NCBI GenBank assembly: GCA_003223645.1
Contig: QHVT01000003.1
Location: 558,001 to 622,000 of the forward strand
Source of the DNA: Acidobacteriota bacterium
GTDB lineage: Bacteria > Acidobacteriota > Thermoanaerobaculia > Gp7-AA8
Direction: 5' to 3'
DNA: 64,000 nucleotides
Numbering within the stretch: the stretch's first letter is position 1; each line of letters starts with the position of its first letter. The notes under the pieces were generated by a model, which saw only the letters and a program-made list of their open reading frames with translations, searched no databases and had not been told where the DNA came from. Positions 43,686 through 50,719 of this stretch are shown here, piece by piece. A program made the translations under genes and the position numbers.

Positions 43686-45650
43686 ATGCTCAAGTTGATG
43701 CGGGACAGTTTCAATCAGTTGAAATGGATTCTCATCGCCATCGTGGCGGCGTTCGTGTTCGGTTTCGTGTTCCTCGACATGGGACTCGGCGGTGCGCTGC
43801 GCGGGAAGCGCGACACCTCCAACTTCGCCGCGCGCGTGAACGGAGAGACCATTTCCTATAACGCTTATTACCGGCAGCTCAAGAATTACGAAGACATGTA
43901 TCGCCAGATGTACGGAGCGCAGTACACGCCGGAGATGGCGGCGATGCTGAAGCTGCCGGCGCAGGCGATGGACTCGCTGATCGAACAGCGCCTGCTCACG
44001 CAGGAAGCGAGGCGGCTCAATCTCGCCGCGACGCAGGAAGAAGTGCGCAAGAAGCTGCTCACGCTGCCGCTCTTCAATCCCGAGGGCAAGTTCGTCGGCA
44101 TGGAGTACTACAACCGCTACGTCACCGGCCCTCTCGGATACGCGAGTGCCGCCGACTTCGAGGACGATCTCGCGCGCGACATCGCCTTGGGCAAGATGGA
44201 GGGTTTGCTGCAGAACTCCGTGGTGATCTCCGCGAAAGCCGCCGACTCCGAATACCGGCGGATGAACGAGAACGCGAAGATCCGCTACGTCCTCGTGCCC
44301 GCGTCGCAGCAGGCCGCGTCGGTTGTCGTCAATGACGCCGACATCACCGCGTACTACAACAACCATCAGTCGCAGTACACGCACGGCGAACAGCGGCTCA
44401 TGCACTATCTCCTCGCCGACTACGCGAAGCTGCGCGCGCAGATCACGCCGAGCGAAGCGGAGCTGCGCAAGCGCTACGAAGAGAACAAGGCGTCGTACCA
44501 GATGCCGGAAGCCGCGCACGTGCTGCACATCCTCGTGAAGGTGGAGCCGAACGCGGCGCCGGCGGTCGATGCAGCCGCGAAAGCAAAGGCCCAGTCGCTC
44601 GTCGCGCAGCTGCGCGCCGGCGCCGACTTCGCGGCGCTCGCGAAGAACAACTCGCAGGATCCGTCGTCGGCGGGACGCGGCGGCGACATGGATTGGGTCG
44701 AGCGCGGCGCGACCGTCGAGCCGTTCGACAAAGCGATCTTCTCGCTTCCGCTGAACACGATCAGCGATCCGATCCGATCGACCGATTTCGGCTATCACAT
44801 CGTCAAAGTCCTCGGCCGCCGTCCGGCCGGCATCCGTCCGTTCGAAGAAGTGCGCGGCGAGCTCGCGGCGAAAGCCGTGACGCAGATGGCGCAGGAACAG
44901 GCGCAGAGCGAGATCAATCGTCTCGCCGCGATCATGAGCAGCAACAAGCCCAAAGACGTCGGCGGGTTCAGCGCATATGCGAATGACAAGGTGACGTCGA
45001 ACGACAGCGGCTGGATTCAGAAGAGCGATCCGATCGGAAAGCTCGGACAGCACGAGCCGCTGCAGGAGTGGATCTTCTCGGCGAAGAAGGGCGACGTCAG
45101 CCCGTCGATCGGAACGCCGCAGGGTCCGGTGATCGTCTACCTCGACAACATGCGCCCGGCCGGCGTTTCGCCGCTCGCGGAGATCAAGGCGAAAGTCGAA
45201 GAAGACGTGCGCATGGCGAAAGCAGGTGAAGCCGCGAAGGCGACGCTCGCGCAGATGATGCTCGGCGCGACCTCGGTCGACCAGATCGCGCAGAAGGCGG
45301 GACTCGCCGCGCAGGAAGCGAGCGCGAATCATCAGGGAGCGATCGCCGGCATCACCGGCGACATCACGTCGCTCGTCGACGCCGCGATGGCCGCGCCGGT
45401 CGGCGTGGTGAAGGGACCGATCAGCGTGAAGGAAGGCGCGGTCGCGTTCCAGGTGGTCGAACAGAAAAAGGTGACGCCGCAGGATCTCGCGCAGAACCGC
45501 GACGCGTTCATCAATCAGCTGCGCCAGACCCAGGCGCGCAGCCTGCGCCAGTCGCTGATGAAGCGCCTCCGCTCGGCCGCGAAGATCGAAGTCAACGAGC
45601 AGCTTCTGAATCCGACGCAACAGCAGCAGCAACAGCAAGCGGGGTTGTGA
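43686..45650 (+). CDS. PpiD/SurA-like periplasmic peptidyl-prolyl isomerase
   Basis: A 654-residue membrane-anchored foldase. N-terminal cytoplasmic end and one membrane segment (residues about 14-33, WILIAIVAAFVFGFVFLDMG), then a SurA_N/PpiD-like chaperone region (ARVNGETISYNAYYRQLKNY, LIEQRLLTQEARRLNL). A parvulin domain lies around residues 275-380 (AAHVLHILVKVEP, AKNNSQDPSSAGRGGDMDW, SDFGYHIVKVLGR-type end). A second, degenerate PPIase-like region follows (FSAYANDKVTSNDSGWIQ) before a Gln-rich tail (QQQQQQQ). It helps fold outer-membrane and secreted proteins. It diverges from the FecR gene across a very long palindrome. Confidence 0.92.
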   Translation: MLKLMRDSFNQLKWILIAIVAAFVFGFVFLDMGLGGALRGKRDTSNFAARVNGETISYNAYYRQLKNYEDMYRQMYGAQYTPEMAAMLKLPAQAMDSLIEQRLLTQEARRLNLAATQEEVRKKLLTLPLFNPEGKFVGMEYYNRYVTGPLGYASAADFEDDLARDIALGKMEGLLQNSVVISAKAADSEYRRMNENAKIRYVLVPASQQAASVVVNDADITAYYNNHQSQYTHGEQRLMHYLLADYAKLRAQITPSEAELRKRYEENKASYQMPEAAHVLHILVKVEPNAAPAVDAAAKAKAQSLVAQLRAGADFAALAKNNSQDPSSAGRGGDMDWVERGATVEPFDKAIFSLPLNTISDPIRSTDFGYHIVKVLGRRPAGIRPFEEVRGELAAKAVTQMAQEQAQSEINRLAAIMSSNKPKDVGGFSAYANDKVTSNDSGWIQKSDPIGKLGQHEPLQEWIFSAKKGDVSPSIGTPQGPVIVYLDNMRPAGVSPLAEIKAKVEEDVRMAKAGEAAKATLAQMMLGATSVDQIAQKAGLAAQEASANHQGAIAGITGDITSLVDAAMAAPVGVVKGPISVKEGAVAFQVVEQKKVTPQDLAQNRDAFINQLRQTQARSLRQSLMKRLRSAAKIEVNEQLLNPTQQQQQQQAGL

Positions 45651-45655
45651 TCCTC

Positions 45656-45741
45656 GTCATCCTGAGCCGCAAAGACGGCGAAGGATCTCGAAATGCGCAC
45701 GATTTGCGTAGATCGAGATCCTTCGCTCCGCTCAGGATGAC
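45656..45741. repeat. GTCATCCTGAG-type palindrome, copy 4
   Basis: GTCATCCTGAGCCGCAAAGA at the left and CCGCTCAGGATGAC at the right, with GATCTCGAAATGCG and its near complement around the loop. It lies 5 bases after the PpiD-like stop and 14 bases before the next start, so the thioesterase has no independent Shine-Dalgarno outside it. Confidence 0.92.
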
Positions 45742-45755
45742 GACGTGGTGCCTTC

Positions 45756-46136
45756 ATGCCGGCTGAGATTCTGCCGAAGTGGAATGAGCCCGCGATCCGC
45801 GTGCTCATGATGCCGCGCGACACCAACGCGCACGGCACCATCTTCGGCGGAGTCATCCTCTCCTACATCGACCAGGCCGGCGCGATCGAAGCGCGCCGGC
45901 AGGGTTGCTCGCTCATGGTCACGGTGTCGATGGACAAGGTCGTGTTTCACGAGCCGGTGTTCGTCGGCGACCTCGTCTCGTTCTGGACCGAGACGCTGCG
46001 CATCGGCAACACGTCCATCACGACGAAGGTCGTCTGCGAAGTGATTCGCGACTCGCACAAGCGCGTGATCGTGACGGAAGCGAACGTCGTCTACGTCAAC
46101 GTCGGGCAGGATCGGAAACCGAAGCCGATTCGTTGA
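45756..46136 (+). CDS. Acyl-CoA thioesterase, hotdog fold (YciA-like)
   Basis: A 126-residue hotdog-fold thioesterase expected to hydrolyse acyl-CoA. MMPRDTNAHGTIFGGVILSYIDQAGAI contains the typical N-x-x-G-x-x-F-G-G-x-x-x-x-x-x-D catalytic segment of the YciA/BACH group, followed by VTVSMDKVVFHEPVFVGD and TEANVVYVNVGQD. The length is that of a single-domain subunit acting as a hexamer. The ATG at 45756 gives the expected N-terminus. It lies between two GTCATCCTGAG palindromes, 14 bases after one and 4 before the next. Confidence 0.92.
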   Translation: MPAEILPKWNEPAIRVLMMPRDTNAHGTIFGGVILSYIDQAGAIEARRQGCSLMVTVSMDKVVFHEPVFVGDLVSFWTETLRIGNTSITTKVVCEVIRDSHKRVIVTEANVVYVNVGQDRKPKPIR

Positions 46137-46140
46137 TAGT

Positions 46141-46240
46141 GTCATTCCGAGCCGCGCAGACGGCGAGGAATCCCCGGTGCAAGAACGTTACTCGCTCCGT
46201 CGGCGAGGGATCCTTCGCCGTCTTCGCGGCTCAGGATGAC
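46141..46240. repeat. GTCATCCTGAG-type palindrome, copy 5
   Basis: GTCATTCCGAGCCGCGCAGA at the left and TCTTCGCGGCTCAGGATGAC at the right. It begins 4 bases after the thioesterase stop. Its right end contains the TGA stop of rarA (minus strand, 46231-46233) and encodes the last three residues of RarA. Confidence 0.92.
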
Positions 46241-47568
46241 ACTTTGTTTCGCGCCGCTCGCATCTTCTCCAACCTCTCCTTCATCGCGCTCTCCGCGCCG
46301 GCGTCTTTCGGCTCGTAGAACCGTCGTCCTGCGAGCGCGTCCGGCAGGCAATCCATCGCCGCCGTCTGATCTTCAAAGTCGTGCGCGTATTGATAGCCGC
46401 GGCCGTAGCCAAGGTCCTTCATCAGGCGCGTCGGGGCATTGCGGATGTGCAGCGGAACTCCCGGATTGTCGCCTTGCCGCACTTCGCGGACGGCTTCGCC
46501 GTAGCCGGCGTAGGCGGCGTTCGACTTCGGCGCGGCGGCGAGATAGGTGACGAGTTGTCCGAGCGCGACGCCTGCTTCGGGCATGCCGATGAAGTGCACG
46601 GCTTCTTTCACCGCGACCGCGAGCACCAGCGCCTGCGGATCGGCGTTGCCGATGTCTTCCGACGCTGCGCGTACCATGCGCCGCGCGATGTACATCGGAT
46701 CTTCGCCCCCTTCGAGCATGCGCACGAGCCAGTACATCGCCGCGTCCGCGTCGCCGTTGCGCAGCGATTTGTGGAGCGCGGAGATGATGTTGTAGTGCTC
46801 TTCCCCCGATTTGTCGTACATCAGCGAGCGGCGCTGCAGGATCTCTTTCACTTTCGCGACGTCGACCGGACTGTCTTCCTTCGACGCCGTCTCGATCACG
46901 AGCTGCAGACTCGTGAGTGCCTGACGCGCGTCGCCCGCTGACGTCGCGGCGATGAAGTCGAGCGCCTCTTCCGTCAGCGCGACGTCGAAGTTCTGCACCG
47001 ACGGCTCTTCGACCGCGCGATGAAGAATTGTCACCACCTGCTCGCGCTCGAGCGCGGGGATCACGACCACTTTCGATCGCGACAACAGCGCGGAGTTCAC
47101 TTCGAACGACGGGTTCTCCGTCGTCGCGCCGATGAGAACGATGTCGCCCGCCTCGACGTACGGCAGAAACGCGTCCTGCTGCGCCTTGTTGAAGCGATGG
47201 ATCTCGTCGATGAAGACGATCGTCTTCGATCCCCGCGCGCGCCGCCCTTTGCGCGCTTCTTCCATGAGCGTCTTGATGTCCTTGATCGAGGTGCTCGTCG
47301 CGGAGAACGGCACGAACCGCGCGCGCGTCGTGCGCGCGATGATCCGCGCGAGCGTCGTCTTTCCGGAGCCGGGCGGCCCCCAGAAAATCATCGACGGGAT
47401 GCGATCGGTCTCGATCGCATTGCGCAGGAACTTTCCTTTGCCGAGGAGATCTTCGAGACCGACGACTTCATCGAGCGAACGCGGGCGAAGGCGCTCCGCG
47501 AGAGGAGCGTCAGCCGGTGTCGGCGACTCGGAGGAGGAAGGGGCGTCGTCGAAGAGGGAGCCGGTCAT
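46231..47568 (-). CDS. rarA: Replication-associated recombination protein RarA (MgsA)
   Basis: An AAA+ ATPase of the clamp-loader clade that acts at stalled replication forks. The 445-residue protein carries Walker A GPPGSGKTTLARII (about 64-77), Walker B IVFIDEIHRF, sensor 1 LIGATTENPSFEVN, the C-terminal tetramerisation region with LVRMLEGGEDPMYIARRMVR and the characteristic NAPTRLMKDLGYG and GYQYAHDFE. The stop codon and last residues come from a palindrome, so the natural C-terminal tail may have been altered. Length is normal. Confidence 0.97.
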   Translation of the reverse strand: MTGSLFDDAPSSSESPTPADAPLAERLRPRSLDEVVGLEDLLGKGKFLRNAIETDRIPSMIFWGPPGSGKTTLARIIARTTRARFVPFSATSTSIKDIKTLMEEARKGRRARGSKTIVFIDEIHRFNKAQQDAFLPYVEAGDIVLIGATTENPSFEVNSALLSRSKVVVIPALEREQVVTILHRAVEEPSVQNFDVALTEEALDFIAATSAGDARQALTSLQLVIETASKEDSPVDVAKVKEILQRRSLMYDKSGEEHYNIISALHKSLRNGDADAAMYWLVRMLEGGEDPMYIARRMVRAASEDIGNADPQALVLAVAVKEAVHFIGMPEAGVALGQLVTYLAAAPKSNAAYAGYGEAVREVRQGDNPGVPLHIRNAPTRLMKDLGYGRGYQYAHDFEDQTAAMDCLPDALAGRRFYEPKDAGAESAMKERLEKMRAARNKVSS

Positions 47569-47576
47569 GGGCGAAT

Positions 47577-47748
47577 GAAGGCAGAAGGCAGAAGGCAGTG
47601 ACGAACGAAGGCAGAAGGCAGAAGGCAGTGGCGAATGAAGGCAGAAGGCAGAAGGCAGAAGGCAGAACTAAGAAAACGTCTTAGCCACAAGCAGATCTCA
47701 GTTCTCACTTCTGCCTTCTGCCTTCTGCCTTCTGCCTTCTGCTTTCAT
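47577..47748. repeat. Heptamer-armed palindrome, GCAGAAG type, copy 3
   Basis: The left half has three blocks of GAAGGCA/GCAGAAG heptamers (three, three and four units) separated by GTGACGAAC and GTGGCGAAT. The right half (about 47710-47748) has five CTTCTGC-type heptamers. A loop of about 45 bases lies between. It fills the gap between rarA and the threonine-dehydratase-like gene and reaches the stop codon of the latter. Confidence 0.93.
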
Positions 47749-48695
47749 TCACACAGCAACTTGAAATCCAGGTTCCCGCCGCTGATTAGCACCGCGATCT
47801 TCCCCCTCGCCGCAATCTTCCCCGCAAACAGCGCCGCCAGTCCCAGCGCGGACGTCGCTTCGATCACGAGCTTGGTGCGGTACATCGTCCACTTCAGCGT
47901 GTCGAGGAGCGTCGCGTCGTCGACGCTTACGACGTCGCGGACGTGCTCGCGGATGATCGGGAAGTTGCGCGTGCCGAGTGCGAGCGTGCGCGCGCCGTCG
48001 GCGATCGTGTTCGGCGCGTCGATGCGCACGATCTCGCCTTTGCGGAACGACTGCTCGCCGTCGTTTCCGGCCGCCGGCTCGACGCCGTAGACGGCTCTTC
48101 CTTGTGCCGCAATGGACGTTCCGGAAAGCAATCCGCCGCCGCCGAGGGGCGTGATGATCGTTTCGACGTCAGGCCACTCTTCGACGATCTCGAGGCACGC
48201 CGTTCCCGCGCCGGCGATGATGCGCTCGTCATCGAACGGCGGAATCACGGCGGCGCCTTTCGACTCCGCGATCTCCCGCGCGATCTTGTCGCGGGTCGCC
48301 TGCGTCACTCCCTGCTGCACGACTTCCGCGCCGTACGCTTTCGTCGCGATCACTTTGCTCTCGACCGAGTTCTCCGGCATGACGATCGTCGCCGGCATGC
48401 CGAGGAGCTTCGCTGCGAGAGCGACGGCCTGCCCGTGATTGCCGGACGAGAACGCGACGACTCCGCGGGTGCGCTGCGCATCATCTAATTGCAGCAGCGC
48501 ATTCATCGCGCCGCGGATCTTGAACGAGCCGGAGCGCTGCAGGTTCTCGCACTTGAGACGCACTTCGCAGCCGGCGCGCTCGGAGATCGAGCGGCTGGCG
48601 AGCAGGGGAGTGCGATGAACGTACGGGCGAACGCGCCCGGCCGCGGCGCGGATGTCAGCTAAGTCGATGCCGGTGCTGATGGTTGGCGAACTCAC
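47745..48695 (-). CDS. Threonine/serine dehydratase-like PLP enzyme
   Basis: A fold-type II PLP enzyme of 316 residues, without the C-terminal ACT-like regulatory domain of biosynthetic IlvA, hence closer to catabolic threonine dehydratase (TdcB) or serine racemase. Motifs: HRTPLLASRSIS, PLP lysine in GSFKIRGAMN, SSGNHGQAVALAA, the phosphate-binding GGGGLLSG and the final LISGGNLDF. It would deaminate threonine or serine to the 2-oxoacid. Its stop lies at the edge of a GCAGAAG palindrome. Confidence 0.92.
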   Translation of the reverse strand: MSSPTISTGIDLADIRAAAGRVRPYVHRTPLLASRSISERAGCEVRLKCENLQRSGSFKIRGAMNALLQLDDAQRTRGVVAFSSGNHGQAVALAAKLLGMPATIVMPENSVESKVIATKAYGAEVVQQGVTQATRDKIAREIAESKGAAVIPPFDDERIIAGAGTACLEIVEEWPDVETIITPLGGGGLLSGTSIAAQGRAVYGVEPAAGNDGEQSFRKGEIVRIDAPNTIADGARTLALGTRNFPIIREHVRDVVSVDDATLLDTLKWTMYRTKLVIEATSALGLAALFAGKIAARGKIAVLISGGNLDFKLLCE

Positions 48696-48726
48696 CCGCG
48701 TAGTATAAACTCGCCGGCAACAACCA

Positions 48727-48793
48727 GATGGCAGACCGCCGATGGCAGATGGCGAAAATCAGCCATCCGTCATCGGCCATCCAGCATCGCCGA
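48727..48793. repeat. Heptamer-armed palindrome, GATGGCR type, copy a5 (short)
   Basis: GATGGCAGACC, GATGGCA and GATGGCG on the left and GCCATCC, GTCATCG, GCCATCC and AGCATCG on the right, with a very short AAAATCA loop. Units are more degenerate than in other copies. It lies between two divergent genes. Confidence 0.75.
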
Positions 48794-48888
48794 TTATTTG
48801 ATTTTGGCAATCCAGCGGAGTACAGTCGGCGCTGTCGGACTTTCTGGCAACATAACCAAGGGCATACTCGGGGTTGGAGGTTGGGGTT

Positions 48889-50472
48889 ATGTGGAGATGG
48901 GTTACCCGCGGATTTGTGCTCGCCTTGCTGGGCGCGCTTCTCGCGCCTGCGCTCACCGCACAAGTAACATTCGTCGGTGATGTCGAAAAACCGGACCCTG
49001 CGGTCACGCAGTCCGGGATGATCCTGGTGCAAGGCTGGGCGCTCGATCAGGCCACCATCAGCAAGATCGAGCTCTACGTCGATGATCAGTATCAGCACAA
49101 TCTCGTGCTGAATCTCGCGCGCATCGACATCGTGAAAGCGTTCCCGACCTTCCCCGGCATCCAGATCTCGCGCCCGGGCTTCCTTACCGGCTTCAGTGCG
49201 AGCCGCTTCACGAACGGACAGCACACGGTCGAGCTGCGCGTCTACACGAGCGACGGACAGGTTCACTTCCTCGGCCGGCGCACGATCACGATCAACAACT
49301 CGATCAACCAGTCGCCGTTCGGCTTCATCGACATCCCGAACCAGGCCGGCGTCACGAACGCGTCGACGTCGTTCCCGGTCAACGGCTGGGCGGCCGACAC
49401 TGACGGCATCGCCCGCGTCGAAGTGCTCATGGACGGCGGCATCGTGCAGGCCGCGATGTACGGCGATCCGCGTCCCGACGTCGGCGCGAGCTATCCCGAT
49501 ATGGCGGCGGCGCTGTTCAGCGGATGGGTGGCGAACATCGACACGACGCTGTTCGAGAACGGCGTGCATCTGCTCGAAGTCCGCGCGGTCGACAAGCTCG
49601 GCATGTCGCGCATGATCGGGCGGCGGCAGGTGCAGGTCATCAACAACGACTCATTCCTCACGCCGTTCGGCTATCTCGATGAGCCGCTGCGCGACGCGGT
49701 GTTGTACGGCACCTGCTCGAACACGCCGATCGTCGTCTCGCCGATCGCGCGCCCGCAGGGCGCACACCTCACCGCCGTTCGCGGATGGGCGCTCGATCTC
49801 GGCACGCGCAAGGACACCGGACGCGTTTCTTACGTCGAGCTTCTCATCGACGGCGTGCGCTGGTACTCGACCGACGACTGCGGCATCATCCTCGGCCGCT
49901 TCGCGAATTGCTACGGACTGCCGCGCTATGACGTCGCGCGTTATTACCCGACGTATCCCGACGCGCCGCGCGCCGGCTTCCTCTTCACGCTCGACGTCGG
50001 CGCGCTCATGAGCAACGGCGTGCGTCCCGGCAATCACACGATGCACGTGCGCGTCGGCGATCGCGAAGGAACGTTCGCCGATCTGCCGAACCACGACGGC
50101 ATCCCGGTCTTCTTCCAGTGCGCGCCCGGCGACATCAGCTTCCCGTCGATCGGCTTCATCGAGTTCCCGCAGACCGTCGACTACATCGGCGGCACCGTCA
50201 CGTTCCGCGGCTGGGCGATCAACGAACAGAACGTGTCCTACGTCGACGTGATCGTCGACGGCAACTTCGTCGGCCGAGCGGCATACGGATTCCCGCGTCC
50301 CGACATTCAGGACCAGTACCCGTTCATCATCAACTCGAAATTCTCCGGCTGGACGTTCTCGATGGACACGCGCCAGCTCGCCAACTCGCAGCACCGCCTC
50401 ACCGTGCGCGCGACGAGTAACCTCGGCGTGACCTCGGAGATCGGATCCGTCGACTTCTACGTAGCCAATTGA
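48889..50472 (+). CDS. Secreted protein with four tandem Ig-like repeats
   Basis: A 527-residue exported protein. Signal peptide WVTRGFVLALLGALLAPALTA, cleaved near residue 24. The rest is four repeats of about 110-120 residues, each with GWA-D (VQGWALDQATISKIELYVDD, VNGWAADTDGIARVEVLMDG, VRGWALDLG, FRGWAINEQNVSYVDVIVDG), a PRPDV/YP turn, SGW or AGF and a closing NGxHxLxVRA strand. Such domains are common in acidobacterial surface proteins; function unknown, perhaps adhesion. I chose ATG 48889 with GGAGG eight bases upstream. A perfect terminator follows the stop. Confidence 0.85.
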   Translation: MWRWVTRGFVLALLGALLAPALTAQVTFVGDVEKPDPAVTQSGMILVQGWALDQATISKIELYVDDQYQHNLVLNLARIDIVKAFPTFPGIQISRPGFLTGFSASRFTNGQHTVELRVYTSDGQVHFLGRRTITINNSINQSPFGFIDIPNQAGVTNASTSFPVNGWAADTDGIARVEVLMDGGIVQAAMYGDPRPDVGASYPDMAAALFSGWVANIDTTLFENGVHLLEVRAVDKLGMSRMIGRRQVQVINNDSFLTPFGYLDEPLRDAVLYGTCSNTPIVVSPIARPQGAHLTAVRGWALDLGTRKDTGRVSYVELLIDGVRWYSTDDCGIILGRFANCYGLPRYDVARYYPTYPDAPRAGFLFTLDVGALMSNGVRPGNHTMHVRVGDREGTFADLPNHDGIPVFFQCAPGDISFPSIGFIEFPQTVDYIGGTVTFRGWAINEQNVSYVDVIVDGNFVGRAAYGFPRPDIQDQYPFIINSKFSGWTFSMDTRQLANSQHRLTVRATSNLGVTSEIGSVDFYVAN

Positions 50473-50477
50473 AGTGG

Positions 50478-50506
50478 AGCGGCGGGCTCTTAGCCCGCCG
50501 CTTTTT
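50478..50506 (+). terminator. Rho-independent terminator after Ig-repeat gene
   Basis: AGCGGCGGGCT/AGCCCGCCGCT form an 11-bp perfect stem with a 3-base loop (50478-50502), followed by TTTT. It stands 6 bases after the stop codon. Confidence 0.9.
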
Positions 50507-50510
50507 CGTG

Positions 50511-50573
50511 TAGCGCAGGCTTTCCAGCCTGCGCCCCGGGAGGCAGGCTGGAAAGCCTGCCCCACACCAGAGC
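50511..50573. repeat. GCAGGCTTTCCAGCCTGC double palindrome
   Basis: GCAGGCTTTCCAGCCTGC (from 50515) and the inverted GCAGGCTGGAAAGCCTGC (from about 50544) face each other across CGCCCCGGGAG, so each half is itself a palindrome. GTAGCG and CCCACAC flank it. The first half is identical to the core inserted in murE at 11940. Confidence 0.9.
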
Positions 50574-50589
50574 GGGCTAACACCTTATC

Positions 50590-50673
50590 GTCATCTTGAG
50601 CCGCGTAGACGGCGAAAGATCTCAATCTACGTAACTTGAGATCCTTCGCCGCGCTTCGCCGGCTCAGGATGAC
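50590..50673. repeat. GTCATCCTGAG-type palindrome, copy 6
   Basis: GTCATCTTGAGCCGCGTAGA at the left and CCGGCTCAGGATGAC at the right. The central part (GATCTCAATCTACGTAACTT) is identical to the copy at 36006, so these two are close relatives. It lies between convergent genes. Confidence 0.92.
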
Positions 50674-50719
50674 GTTTGACACTTGCTCCACGCCTTTTCA
50701 GATGCTGTGAGAAATGCGG

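Noticed and set aside
43683-45638. A 651-codon open frame antisense to the PpiD-like gene, and similar long antisense frames at 51212-53281, 40681-42387 and 12230-13927
   Set aside because: All mirror genes with clear protein families; their products have biased Arg/Asp/His composition and no recognisable domains.
47577-47748. Possible CRISPR array
   Set aside because: The units are 7 nt, contiguous and without spacers, and the second half is the reverse complement; no cas genes are near.
49651-50691. A 346-codon minus-strand frame ending in GQAFQPASRGAGWKACAT-like sequence
   Set aside because: It is antisense to the Ig-repeat gene and runs through three repeat elements; the peptide is the translation of the GCAGGCT palindrome.
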